Source of the DNA: Nitrospira sp.
GTDB lineage: Bacteria > Nitrospirota > Nitrospiria > Nitrospirales > Nitrospiraceae
DNA length: 64,000 bases
NCBI GenBank assembly: GCA_024998595.1
Contig: JACOEK010000004.1
Coordinates: forward strand, 124,001-188,000
Direction of reading: 5' to 3'
Made by a program: the position numbers and the translations under genes
Shown: positions 9,303 to 18,422 of the stretch, piece after piece
How the letters are laid out: each line of letters begins with the position of its first letter
How positions within the stretch are numbered: position 1 is the first letter of the stretch
The notes under the pieces: model-generated
The model's input: the letters and a program-made list of their open reading frames with translations, nothing else
What the model was told of the DNA's origin: nothing
The model's database searches: none

Positions 9303-10490
9303 GTGAGAGTGTTGATTACCGATGGAAATGAGCGCGCAGCGCTCGCGGTCACGAGAGCGCTTGGCCGCGAGCAGGTTGAGGTAATCGTCGGGGCGGAATC
9401 TCAACGATCACTTGCGGGATCTTCCCGCTACTGCTGGCAGAGTTTTGTCTATCCGTCTCCATATCAAGAGCCCGAACGATTCGTGGCCAGGCTATTGGAA
9501 ATGATTCGGAATCATGCCGTCGATGCCATATTTCCGATTTCTGATATCGCAATGCACATTATCGGCCCTGAACGTGTGCAATTTGAGCGCTATACTAGGA
9601 TTCCTTGTCCTCCATCCGAAGTCTTTCAGGAGATTTCCGATAAGTATCGGTTGATGCAGCAAGCGGTGTTAGAGGGCGTGGGCATCCCCGAGACTATTTT
9701 CGTCCCAGATGGAAATCTGGACCGGTTTATCGATGCAATTACCGTTTTCCCGGTGGTGGTGAAGCCGGGTTGTTCTTTGGTGAAAGACGGTCGCCAGTGG
9801 AAGAAAACCAGTGTGTGTTATGCCGAATCCCGGGAGGAACTGCTGCGGTTGTATCACGATATGGCCTACCTGCGATCGCCATCTTTGATTCAGCAGCGTG
9901 TAATAGGGGAAGGTCAGGGATTATTTGTGCTGATGCAAGAGGGCACCCCGTTGGGCATGTTTGCACACCGAAGACTGCGTGAGCGCCCACCTTCCGGAGG
10001 TGTCAGTGTGTTGCGTGAAAGTATTGCCTTGCCGAAAACTATGGTTGAGGCTACCCTCAAATTGTTACAGCGTGTGAAGTGGCACGGTGTCGCCATGGTG
10101 GAATTTAAGGTGGATAAGGACAATCAGCGCCCCTTGCTCATGGAGATTAACGGACGGTTTTGGGGGTCGTTACAATTGGCGGTGGATGCGGGCGTGAACT
10201 TCCCCTTGCTCTTGCTCAAGATGGCAACAGGGAAAGCCGAGATCATCCCTGAAAATGGATATCGTATCGGTGTGAAGTCCAGGTGGCTGTTGGGGGATCT
10301 AGATCAATTGGTCATGCGCTTCAAGAAGCGTGATCGTGCGCTGAGCCTGCCGCGGGGTGCTCCAACGAGGTTTCAATCTCTCATATCGTTCTGTCGTTTT
10401 TTTGAACGAGACCTGTTCTATGAAGTGGAAGACTTCGACGATCCTGGTCCCAGCCGTTTCGAGGTCCTGCGATACGTCAAGTTGGCATAG
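9303..10490 (+). CDS. ATP-grasp domain protein (carboxylate-amine ligase-like)
   Basis: The N-terminus, beginning MRVLITDGNERAALAVTRAL, is a Rossmann-like pre-ATP-grasp domain. The central part has the ATP-binding pattern (FPVVVKPGCSL around residues 148-158). The C-terminal part holds the metal-binding motif in LLMEINGRFWGSL near residue 280. Such enzymes activate a carboxylate with ATP and join it to an amine. In this locus it may attach an amino acid to a uronic acid or amino sugar. The GTG start follows GAGGGAGTG. Its stop is eight bases before the phosphatase gene, so the two are co-transcribed. Confidence 0.78.
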   Translation: MRVLITDGNERAALAVTRALGREQVEVIVGAESQRSLAGSSRYCWQSFVYPSPYQEPERFVARLLEMIRNHAVDAIFPISDIAMHIIGPERVQFERYTRIPCPPSEVFQEISDKYRLMQQAVLEGVGIPETIFVPDGNLDRFIDAITVFPVVVKPGCSLVKDGRQWKKTSVCYAESREELLRLYHDMAYLRSPSLIQQRVIGEGQGLFVLMQEGTPLGMFAHRRLRERPPSGGVSVLRESIALPKTMVEATLKLLQRVKWHGVAMVEFKVDKDNQRPLLMEINGRFWGSLQLAVDAGVNFPLLLLKMATGKAEIIPENGYRIGVKSRWLLGDLDQLVMRFKKRDRALSLPRGAPTRFQSLISFCRFFERDLFYEVEDFDDPGPSRFEVLRYVKLA

Positions 10491-10498
10491 GAGCTGTA

Positions 10499-11110
10499 AT
10501 GTTGCAGGCTGATTCTCGTTCCGAGCTGAAGATACATCCGCTATCTGTGCGGGAACTTGCCCGCTCGATGAAAAGAGCTGTGAATGGCGCGCTGGACCAT
10601 TGGCGATATAAAGTTCTCGTCAATCGTCAGGCTTTTCCGAAGCCAGCGCGCGCTATTCTGGTGGTATGCAAGGGGAATATCTGTCGGAGTCCCTTGGCAG
10701 AGGCCTATCTTAAGCATCAGGCAAAAAAAAATGGGTTGCCGACCGAGGTGTACTCCGCAGGGCTTGAGACTTCCTTTGGGAAGCCGGCACATCCGCTTGC
10801 GCAGATAGTAGGCACTCAAGGAGGGTTAGTACTCAACCAGCATGCGACGCAACCATTGCACAAAGAACAGGTGGAACGGGCAGACATGATTCTGGTTATG
10901 GAGTGGCGGCAGCGAAACAGGATTATCAAGCTCTATCCTCAGGCGAGACCGAAGGTGTTTCTGCTTCGGCAGTTTTATGATCAATCCGTACGAGAAGTTG
11001 CCGATCCTTACAGCGGAACCCTGGAAGATTTTCAGACCTGCTTCTCGATGATCAAGCAAGCGTGTGATGAACTGATCACGCAGATGCTGCCTATTAGGAA
11101 ATTGAGTTAG
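10499..11110 (+). CDS. low-molecular-weight protein-tyrosine phosphatase, Wzb/EpsP-like
   Basis: The active-site loop V-C-K-G-N-I-C-R-S (CX5R, nucleophile Cys57) and the general acid in ADPYSG identify the family. Wzb-type enzymes remove phosphate from the autophosphorylated tyrosine kinase that controls chain length in exopolysaccharide export. This protein is 203 residues long against about 145-150 for Wzb; the extra 45 residues are a basic N-terminal extension before the catalytic loop. The matching kinase is not in this window. AGGAGCTGTA gives a strong ribosome site, and the upstream stop is only eight bases away. Confidence 0.88.
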   Translation: MLQADSRSELKIHPLSVRELARSMKRAVNGALDHWRYKVLVNRQAFPKPARAILVVCKGNICRSPLAEAYLKHQAKKNGLPTEVYSAGLETSFGKPAHPLAQIVGTQGGLVLNQHATQPLHKEQVERADMILVMEWRQRNRIIKLYPQARPKVFLLRQFYDQSVREVADPYSGTLEDFQTCFSMIKQACDELITQMLPIRKLS

Positions 11111-11177
11111 TATTCGCTGAATTTCGGAGCGAGAGAGAGGTGTGAATGGGAAAGGTTAAGGGAGGCCCTGCAGCGAT

Positions 11178-11924
11178 ATGAGCCTGCGCACTAGGTTATC
11201 GAACATTTACTGGACGATTCGAAGAACGATCGCCCCTACGCTTCGATTTTCTCAATACTCATATGAGGAATCTCTCAAAAGATATGTTACACCGTCTGTC
11301 GAGTGGGTGGAGATTGGTTGTGGCCATTCCATCCTTCCGCGATGGAGAGCTAATGAAGAACTTCAATTAGTAAAAACCTGCAAGGCGATATTCGGCATCG
11401 ACTATGATCTTCCATCGTTAAAGGCGCATCGAAATATTACCAAAAAATTGCGCGGGGATGTAACGAAGTTACCGTTTAGGAGTGAGGCGTTCGACTTAGT
11501 GACAGCCAACATGGTCGTTGAGCACCTCGATAACCCTAATGAACAGTTCAAAGAAATTAGTCGAATTCTTAAGCCAAAGGGCGTGTTTCTGTTCCATACG
11601 CCGAATGCTTATGGGTATGGGGTCATTCTCTCCAAAGTCGTACCCGAATGGCTTAAGGGCAAACTCATTTATTTGCTTGAAGGGCGAGAAGAACACGATG
11701 TTTTTCCTACCCACTACAAGGCAAATACTGAAACTCAAGTTAAAGCACTCGCTCAGGCCAATGGATTTGAAGTGCTTCAGCTTGATCTGATTCCAACGGA
11801 TGCAATTTTCGCCATGATCCCCCCTCTGGCCGCCTTGGAACTATTGTGGATACGGCTGCTTATGACCAAGCCCTTCCGTAACCTTCGAACTAATATGATT
11901 GTCGCATTGAAGAAATTACCCTAG
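11178..11924 (+). CDS. class I SAM-dependent methyltransferase
   Basis: Motif I is VEIGCGHSILPRW near residues 40-52, the acidic end of beta 2 is in IFGIDYD, and motif IV/post-motif is FDLVTANMVVEHL near residues 110-122. LKPKGVFLFHTPN is typical of methyltransferase type 11. It probably methylates a sugar or lipid-linked intermediate of the polymer. The reading frame is AT-richer than its neighbours, which may indicate separate origin. The C-terminal hydrophobic stretch (about 208-225) could be a membrane contact. Acceptor unknown. Confidence 0.82.
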   Translation: MSLRTRLSNIYWTIRRTIAPTLRFSQYSYEESLKRYVTPSVEWVEIGCGHSILPRWRANEELQLVKTCKAIFGIDYDLPSLKAHRNITKKLRGDVTKLPFRSEAFDLVTANMVVEHLDNPNEQFKEISRILKPKGVFLFHTPNAYGYGVILSKVVPEWLKGKLIYLLEGREEHDVFPTHYKANTETQVKALAQANGFEVLQLDLIPTDAIFAMIPPLAALELLWIRLLMTKPFRNLRTNMIVALKKLP

Positions 11925-11961
11925 CCTAACTGAAAAATTTCTTAATTACGCCGAAGGCTCA

Positions 11962-13329
11962 ATGATTCATGCTCGTCCACAAACGTCCGGTAGCGCTCAG
12001 TTCGGAGCGGCCATACGCCTTCAGCCTGCACCGAAAGAATCAAATGTTGGATTCTACCTTGTCTTGTTGGCAATGTTATTTGAATTTGGACGACCCCAAG
12101 ATGTCCTGCCGCCGCTGAAAGTGATTCCCATCCCAACCCTTATTGACGTCTCGATCTTAATAGCCGTACTGGTTTCTGGTAAAGCAACCTTTGCCAACCT
12201 ACAGACGAAGCTATGGATGGGGCTATTGGCATTCATGGCCTTGTGGGTTCCATTCGCCAATAATAACTTCTGGGCCTTGATGACACTGAAGGAGATGACC
12301 CTATATTTCTTCTTCTATTTGGGAATCGTCACGTTCGTCAATACGACCGGCAAAATGCAGAAATTGATATTCATGTGGCTAGGCGTACATGCAGTGCTTG
12401 GAATAAATGGAATTTTGCATCACGGGCAGGGGGTTGGTGGTTGGTTGGGAGATGAGAATGACTTCGGCATGGAAATGAATGTGGCTGTTCCGGTCGCCTT
12501 CTTCATGTACCAAGCCTCGGTTACCCAGCGAGGGAAATTGCTGTACATGGTCCTTTTGGGCGTGTTCGTCATGACTGTCGTGTCGACCTCCTCAAGAGGC
12601 GCATTTCTTGGATTATTGGCTCTCAGTATATATTGCTGGTTGTATTCTCCGAGAAAGGTTATGTCGCTGATTTTAGGAATTTGTCTTGTTGGTTTAGTAC
12701 TTGTCGCGGCGCCTCAGGAGTATTGGGATCGCATTAACTCCATCACCGACGATAGCACCATGGAGACCGGCACGGCGGGACAGCGGATGTTCACCTGGGG
12801 CATAGGTTGGGAAATATTTACAGCTAACCCAATTTTTGGGATTGGTCAGGGAAACTTCCCCTGGACAATCGGAGAATACATGGGAGGGCGAACCTGGCAA
12901 ACAAAATCCCTGGCTGGGCGACAGGCCCATTCGCTCTACTTTACCCTACTGCCAGAGTTAGGTCTTGTGGGGGTCATCATATTTGGATCGATGATCTATT
13001 TGAATTACCGGGATACCAGAGTAAGTCAATTCCTTCCTGCCGTGCCACGGAGTATGAGCCTGCGACCTGATAGAAAACCGGTTAAAGATGAACAGGTTGT
13101 GCGCGCGACCCTATTCGGCAATGCGATTTTAGGTGGCATGATCGGGTATCTCGCGACGAGTGCGTTTATCTCCACCTTATACTACCCAACATTCTGGATC
13201 CTGATGGGCTTGGCTGTGGCGCTCCGAAACTCCACGCTGACTTATGCGGCTTCCCAGCAGAGTCCTATCATTTCCAGCACCTTCTCGCCGAAAGTGACTC
13301 CCTGGATGCGACCCCGACCCGTGAGATGA
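11962..13329 (+). CDS. O-antigen ligase / polymerase family membrane protein, exosortase-A-associated type
   Basis: This 455-residue protein has about ten membrane segments and a Wzy_C-like periplasmic region. The N-terminal membrane part with MLFEFGRPQDVLPPL and the later STSSRGAFLGLLAL segment resemble putative O-glycosylation ligases of XrtA loci. The Arg in SSRG and the loop with GRQAHSLYF (around residue 315) match residues seen in WaaL/Wzy proteins. It would polymerise lipid-linked repeats or transfer the glycan at the outer face of the inner membrane. Ligase and polymerase cannot be separated from sequence alone. Confidence 0.8.
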   Translation: MIHARPQTSGSAQFGAAIRLQPAPKESNVGFYLVLLAMLFEFGRPQDVLPPLKVIPIPTLIDVSILIAVLVSGKATFANLQTKLWMGLLAFMALWVPFANNNFWALMTLKEMTLYFFFYLGIVTFVNTTGKMQKLIFMWLGVHAVLGINGILHHGQGVGGWLGDENDFGMEMNVAVPVAFFMYQASVTQRGKLLYMVLLGVFVMTVVSTSSRGAFLGLLALSIYCWLYSPRKVMSLILGICLVGLVLVAAPQEYWDRINSITDDSTMETGTAGQRMFTWGIGWEIFTANPIFGIGQGNFPWTIGEYMGGRTWQTKSLAGRQAHSLYFTLLPELGLVGVIIFGSMIYLNYRDTRVSQFLPAVPRSMSLRPDRKPVKDEQVVRATLFGNAILGGMIGYLATSAFISTLYYPTFWILMGLAVALRNSTLTYAASQQSPIISSTFSPKVTPWMRPRPVR

Positions 13330-13417
13330 AGGGGAGTGTAAGGCAGCGTCACGCGAGGCGGTTCCAATAAATTACTATTCTTGTTTATGCAAGCCGAATG
13401 GGCAGGCGTCACTGAGT

Positions 13418-14542
13418 ATGTCAGAAGACAACAAAGTAAAAACAATTCTGTTTCTTTCAACTAGCAGTGGGCCAGGGGGAGCTGAACAAGTCATCAGCAA
13501 TCTAGCTGCTTCCCTGGATCCGGCGAAATATCGAGGGGTGTTGTGTGTATTTCGTCCGGGCTGGCTTCAGGAGAGAAGCCAAGCTCGAGGAGTTCCTACG
13601 TATGTCATTCCCACGCAAGGAATGACGGATTGGCGTTGGGCATTTCGATTTCGCGATCTCTTGAAATATGAGCATGTCGACTTGATCCACGCACATGAAT
13701 TTGACGCGAATGTGCAGGGTGCCGCTGTCGCGATTCATTTAGGGATTCCACTGGTGGCGACTGTCCATGGCAAACATTATTTCTGGGAAAAACTTAGACG
13801 TCGTCTGGCGTATCGTTGGGTCAGTCGCCGAGCAACCATGGTGGCGGTGTCAGAGGACTTAAAGCGGTTTATTGTAGAGAAAGTAGGTGTCTCCTCAGAA
13901 CGAATCACCGTTCTATATAATGGAGTGGATGTGCCACCAATTCCGGTCCTAGCCGACATTGAAGCGTGCAGAAGGGAAATTAATCTGCAAGGTACGGATC
14001 GAGTGGTCGGTGTCGTCGGTAATTTGTATCCCGTTAAAGGACACCAATATCTCATTGATGCGATCCCCGAAGTGCTCGAGAAATACCCTGATACCTCATT
14101 TGTTTTTGCAGGCCGAGGGCAATTAGAGACCGCCCTGAAACAACAGGTCAATCGGCTTGGCCTGGGCACACGGGTTCATTTTCTCGGCTTGAGGCAGGAC
14201 ATCCCTAGAATTCTTGCTCTGCTGGATGTGTTTGTGCTTCCTTCCCTTTCCGAAGGCCTCTCAATGGCGATACTTGAAGCGATGATGGCGGGAAAGCCGG
14301 TAATTGCCACACGTGTGGGAGGCAATCCCGAGATCGTTCTCGAAGGAGAGACGGGGTTTTTAGTTCCACCCAAGGACAGTCCTGCTTTGGCTGCGAGTTT
14401 GATCGCATTGCTGAAGAATCGGCATCTGGCAAGCGAGTTCGGGGAGAATGGAAAACGTCGTGCGGAACGTCAGTTCAGCTTACAGACCATGGTGAGTAGC
14501 TACCAAGCACTGTATGACGAGCGGCTGCGGATAGAATCGTAA
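13418..14542 (+). CDS. glycosyltransferase family 4
   Basis: This GT-B protein of 374 residues has an N-terminal glycine loop with SGPGGAEQVISNLA. Its nucleotide-sugar-binding half includes VGNLYPVKGHQYLIDA, FAGRG and the EX7E-type region LPSLSEGLSMAILEAMMAGKPVIATRVGG. These are standard features of retaining GT4 enzymes. It lies between the polymerase and a second GT4 gene, so it probably builds the repeat unit. The ATG is taken after the last in-frame stop; AGTATG is a weak ribosome context. Donor unknown. Confidence 0.88.
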   Translation: MSEDNKVKTILFLSTSSGPGGAEQVISNLAASLDPAKYRGVLCVFRPGWLQERSQARGVPTYVIPTQGMTDWRWAFRFRDLLKYEHVDLIHAHEFDANVQGAAVAIHLGIPLVATVHGKHYFWEKLRRRLAYRWVSRRATMVAVSEDLKRFIVEKVGVSSERITVLYNGVDVPPIPVLADIEACRREINLQGTDRVVGVVGNLYPVKGHQYLIDAIPEVLEKYPDTSFVFAGRGQLETALKQQVNRLGLGTRVHFLGLRQDIPRILALLDVFVLPSLSEGLSMAILEAMMAGKPVIATRVGGNPEIVLEGETGFLVPPKDSPALAASLIALLKNRHLASEFGENGKRRAERQFSLQTMVSSYQALYDERLRIES

Positions 14543-14570
14543 TTAGTCATTATGCACAAATCCTATTCTC

Positions 14571-15728
14571 ATGGATAAGTTGAAGACAGCTAATGTTCGC
14601 GTGAGAGTCTGTCATGTGGCGATGGGAGATTTATGGGCAGGGGCAGAAGTGCATTTGCTTGCACTACTGACGTACCTGGTGCGGTTGGACAAATTCGAGT
14701 GCTCTGTTATCTTGTTCAACGAAGGAAAGTTGGCGGAGGAACTTCGTAAGCTTTCACTATCCGTTTTGGTCATTTCCGAAAAACGGCAGAATCCTCTTAT
14801 CATCGCATATCGTCTGGCCAAAATCTTCAGACAAGTTCGCCCTGATATTGTGCATACACATAAATACAAGGATTCTATTCTCGCCACCATCGCAGCACGA
14901 TGCGTGGGGGTCCCTCATGTCATCAGGGTAGTTCATGGTATGCCTGAACCCTTTAAGGGGCTCAGCAATGTGAACATGTCCTTCTATACGATGGTCGACA
15001 GATTAGTGATTGGCTGGCTTGTTGCGAGGATAATTGCGGTATCCTCAGATATTGAACGGGCTTTAGTGCGGCTCTATGGAACCGCTCGGGTCGCGCGCAT
15101 ACATAATGGTATCGATTTGGAAATCGTCCAGGTTAGGATCCCCCGATCGAACAAGCGTAAAGAGTGGAATTTTTCGGATACGGTGACTCTAGTGGGAACC
15201 GTGGGGCGGCTCGTTCCTGTGAAAGGTCACGCGGTGTTGTTGGAAGCGCTACAAATCCTGCATGAGTCGGATCGCACGGTGAACCTTGTGATCGTGGGTG
15301 ACGGACCATTGCGGGAACATCTGGAGGCCGAGGTTCGTCGACTTGGGTTGAATGAATTCGTGAGGTTTACGGGGCATCAAGTGGAGTCATACGATTTTAT
15401 CAACATGATGGACGTGTTTGTGCTGCCGTCTCTGCACGAAGGTATTCCCATGGTTCTTCTCGAGGCGCTTGCGCTGCAGCGACCGGTTGTGGCCTCTCGT
15501 GTCGGCGGGATTCCGGAGGTGGTTGTACACGGACGAACCGGATTGCTAGCTGAACCGTCTGACGCATCGTCCCTCGCGAAGTTGATTCGACGAATGATTG
15601 ACGATCAACCAATGGCAGTGGGTCTTGGTAGGGCTGGGCGAACTCGTGTAGAAGAAGCCTTCACTGCGCGCACAATGGCGGAAAAAACTGCGGATTTGTA
15701 TGCAGATGTATTGAGCACAGCGAACTAG
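14571..15728 (+). CDS. glycosyltransferase family 4
   Basis: The layout is the same as the preceding gene: GDLWAGAEVHLLALL at the start, VHTHKYKDSILATIAAR in the centre, and VGTVGRLVPVKGHAVLLEAL plus LPSLHEGIPMVLLEALALQRPVVASRVGG in the donor-binding half. The Glu pair of the EX7E motif is visible in HEGIPMVLLE. The two neighbours share the order of motifs and may be an old duplication. It starts 29 bases after the previous stop. It would act in the cytoplasm on the lipid-linked intermediate. Confidence 0.88.
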   Translation: MDKLKTANVRVRVCHVAMGDLWAGAEVHLLALLTYLVRLDKFECSVILFNEGKLAEELRKLSLSVLVISEKRQNPLIIAYRLAKIFRQVRPDIVHTHKYKDSILATIAARCVGVPHVIRVVHGMPEPFKGLSNVNMSFYTMVDRLVIGWLVARIIAVSSDIERALVRLYGTARVARIHNGIDLEIVQVRIPRSNKRKEWNFSDTVTLVGTVGRLVPVKGHAVLLEALQILHESDRTVNLVIVGDGPLREHLEAEVRRLGLNEFVRFTGHQVESYDFINMMDVFVLPSLHEGIPMVLLEALALQRPVVASRVGGIPEVVVHGRTGLLAEPSDASSLAKLIRRMIDDQPMAVGLGRAGRTRVEEAFTARTMAEKTADLYADVLSTAN

Positions 15729-15752
15729 ACAGCAATCAACTAGGCTGACATC

Positions 15753-16976
15753 ATGACAAATTTATTCGGTATCATCTGCCTCCTTGTGCTGGGAGTTATT
15801 TCATTTTTTTCCATCTATCAATGGGGGCATGCAATACTCGCTATTCTGTATCGATCTGGTTCTCCGGATTATCGAAAGTCCCGTACGACTCGTTTCTTAA
15901 TTCTTATTCCTGCCCACAATGAAGAGGATGGGCTGCCGGAAACACTCCACAGTTTGTCTTCTATGGAGTATCCGAAAATCCTTGTTCAGGTTGTGGTAAT
16001 TGCAGATCGGTGCGCTGATGATACAGCGAAGGTAGCGCGGGCTGGAGGCGCTCGGTGTCTGGAACGTAATGAAGGACCGGGCGGAAAAGGCGCGGCCATG
16101 TCGTGGGCAATGCAGGTGCTTCGCAAGGAAGGCGTGTTATTCGATGCGTTAGTCATCGTCGACGCCGACTGTCTTGCAGATACTCACTTGTTGGAGGCTT
16201 TCGATGATGCTCTGGCGAAAGGGCATAATGTTCAACAGGGATATAACTACCTCTCTAACCCATGGGAAACTCCTTTCACCAGGGTGATCGCGGTGACGAG
16301 CGTCCTGCGGAACTTTTTATTTTACGGAGGTAAGGAGGCGATCGGCTGTTCAGCGATGCTGAGCGGAACCGGAATGTGCCTCAGTCGATCAGTTGTAGAT
16401 CAGCATGGATGGTCAGCTTTTTCGGTGGCGGAAGATTGGGAATTTTCTGTTTCACTCCAACTCAATGACGTTGTGATTCATTTTAACCCCTTGGCTCGAG
16501 TCTTTGCTCGAGAGTCCAAGGGGCTCAAACAGGCTTCCCGCCAGAGGCTGCGATGGGCAACGGGCAAGTATGCGGTGATGACGAATGGAGCGCGTCGCCT
16601 TATGTTGGAAGGGCTGTCGAAAGGTAAAGTCAATTTGATTGACGGAGCCGTGACCCTCGCTGCGCCGAATTACTCCAGTCAAGCATCGATGACTTTGTGT
16701 GCGATTGTGTGTAGCTTCTTTCTCGTTCAGGAGCCAGCATGGAGCTTCCTGTTGCCCTGGTCGCTTGGGGTACTTATTTCCTTGGCCGGATACTTTCTTT
16801 TGGGCGCAATGTATACGCAGTCTCCGCTCAAGACATTAGCTGGAATTCCCTATATTGCGGTATTTCTTCCCTGGCGACTTTCAATTGAGATATTGGGTTT
16901 TCTCGGATTTGGCCGAAAGGGCTGGGGACGAACCTTTCGAGATTCGGCCTCTCGGCGTGGTAAGACTGACTCTTAA
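15753..16976 (+). CDS. membrane family 2 glycosyltransferase with processive-type motif
   Basis: One N-terminal membrane segment (residues 5-30), a GT-A domain and about three C-terminal membrane segments (from about residue 300) are visible. The catalytic set is IPAHNEEDGLPETL, VVIADRCADDTAKVA, VDADC and a Q-R-L-R-W motif near residue 266, the pattern of cellulose/hyaluronan-type synthases. EDWEF near 227 is the usual acceptor-site ED motif. This suggests chain extension rather than single sugar addition, though priming-type relatives share these motifs. It is the last gene of the tight EPS operon; a 571-base gap follows. Confidence 0.85.
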   Translation: MTNLFGIICLLVLGVISFFSIYQWGHAILAILYRSGSPDYRKSRTTRFLILIPAHNEEDGLPETLHSLSSMEYPKILVQVVVIADRCADDTAKVARAGGARCLERNEGPGGKGAAMSWAMQVLRKEGVLFDALVIVDADCLADTHLLEAFDDALAKGHNVQQGYNYLSNPWETPFTRVIAVTSVLRNFLFYGGKEAIGCSAMLSGTGMCLSRSVVDQHGWSAFSVAEDWEFSVSLQLNDVVIHFNPLARVFARESKGLKQASRQRLRWATGKYAVMTNGARRLMLEGLSKGKVNLIDGAVTLAAPNYSSQASMTLCAIVCSFFLVQEPAWSFLLPWSLGVLISLAGYFLLGAMYTQSPLKTLAGIPYIAVFLPWRLSIEILGFLGFGRKGWGRTFRDSASRRGKTDS

Positions 16977-17547
16977 CATGCCTTTCCAGCGCACCGTGCA
17001 CTTGTTTTCTTGACAGTGTCATTGACAAGATCTCTTGCTTAAACGCCTGCCAGGCTGGTCGGTTTCAACTCACGCACATCGTAGTGCTCCAGATTGGTGT
17101 GAGACGTTCCCGATACATCGCTGACTCTGATGCAGGCGGCCGGGGGCACCTCGGTATCACTTGCCAGAATTTCTGCGGCAGGGTTTCGTACAGCTGACTT
17201 GTAATGATCGCTTAGAGGGACTGCCTGGTGTCTGCCTGTTCCCCTCGCCTTACGAACGTATGCTTGGCATCGCCTCTGAGTGAAAAGTAGTGCAGCGTTG
17301 AACGTCCTCCCAATTCTCTTCCTATCTCACTTGTAAATAGATGCCAAGGGACTCCTCTGAACGTTGCAAATATGTCAATCGCGCAACTCGCAATACGCTC
17401 CCTGCTGTTTTTTAGTCCGATGAATTTTAGAGGATGGTGTTGCGATAATTAACTTTACAAGTTTCTGATGAACGTGACCTGATCCTTGGACAACCTCAGT
17501 CACTTCAGTTATGATACTACTGGCTTTCCTACGATACTGTATTGAAG
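16977..17547. other. intergenic gap after the main EPS operon
   Basis: No confident gene is seen. On the minus strand, 17326-17039 is an open frame of about 95 codons without a start codon, ending with a TAA. It may be a decayed gene piece, but I recognise no family. Near 17010-17032 there is an imperfect inverted repeat (TCTTG/CAAGA arms). The right end carries the promoter of the methyltransferase gene. Confidence 0.5.
17487..17515 (+). promoter_or_regulatory. sigma70-like promoter of the class I methyltransferase gene
   Basis: A -35 box TGGACA (17487-17492) and a -10 box TATGAT (17510-17515) each match the consensus at five of six positions. They are separated by exactly 17 bases. The predicted start of transcription near 17522 is about 26 bases before the ATG at 17548. 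This gives the gene its own promoter after the long gap. Confidence 0.55.
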
Positions 17548-18294
17548 ATGGAAGAAGGGTTGCGCGTGAATACAAATCTCACATCGGGTCAGACGGACCT
17601 TGAGGCACGAAACTCCACGCTCAAGGAAATCATCGCAACCGGGCAAGTCACGAGCCCGAATGGCCAAGTGCTTTCCCTGCATTCCCACGTCTCAGCGATT
17701 GAAGCGAATGCGCTGTATGAGCTCGTAAAAAAACGACAACCGCGCACAGTACTCGAGGTGGGAATGGCTTTTGGCGTGTCGTCTTTGGCCATCCTGACGG
17801 CCTTAGATGAACTGGGGGCGGGGTCACTCACCTCAGTGGATCCCAATCAGATCGAAGGCGAATGGAAAGGGACGGGCCTAGCGAATGTGCGCCGGGCGGG
17901 ATTCGCGTCGCGACACACATTGATAGAACAATCCAATTTTCTGGCTTTACCGAGATTGTTCGAGTCGGGCATGAAGATTGATCTCGCCTACATTGATGGC
18001 TGGCATACGTTCGAATATGCATTGCTGGACTTTTTCTTCATCGATAAGATGTTGGCTGAACATGGAGTAGTCGGATTTAACGACGCGGGCTGGCCTAGTG
18101 TGCACAAGGTCATCAAATTTCTGTTGCGGCACCGTAAGTACGTAGAAATCGATGTAGGTCTTCCAACAGTCTATCGAGCACGACATTTTCATACTGCCAT
18201 CGCGCGCCGAATTCTAAACGCCCCGACGCAGGATCGATATTTCGAGAAACTTGCGCAGTGGGAACCCCCGTTTAATTATTTCGCCAATTTCTAA
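17548..18294 (+). CDS. class I SAM-dependent methyltransferase, Methyltransf_24 / CmcI-like
   Basis: The motif I region is RTVLEVGMAFGVSSLAIL near residues 68-85, followed by an acidic loop (SVDPNQ). The metal- or SAM-site segment DLAYIDGWHTFEYALLDFFF near 145-165 is characteristic of the CmcI-like group, in which many members methylate sugar hydroxyls. About 248 residues long. I give ATG 17548; a GTG at 17566 with GAAGAAGG eight bases before it is an alternative start. It is separated from the EPS operon and faces the FkbH gene tail to tail. Substrate unknown. Confidence 0.78.
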   Translation: MEEGLRVNTNLTSGQTDLEARNSTLKEIIATGQVTSPNGQVLSLHSHVSAIEANALYELVKKRQPRTVLEVGMAFGVSSLAILTALDELGAGSLTSVDPNQIEGEWKGTGLANVRRAGFASRHTLIEQSNFLALPRLFESGMKIDLAYIDGWHTFEYALLDFFFIDKMLAEHGVVGFNDAGWPSVHKVIKFLLRHRKYVEIDVGLPTVYRARHFHTAIARRILNAPTQDRYFEKLAQWEPPFNYFANF

Positions 18295-18422
18295 GCGTTT
18301 TTTGTATTTATCTCCTCCCGGTTGAAACCCGATATCGTCTGCTGTCATCGTACTGCGTTTCTTAGAACATTATGCTGGCCTGCAGAGGGGAGTCAACATG
18401 AGATAAGTGGCAGGGAATTTGG

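Noticed and set aside
13418-15728. Two neighbouring GT4 genes as a recent duplication
   Set aside because: They share motif order but differ widely between the motifs, so at most an old duplication.
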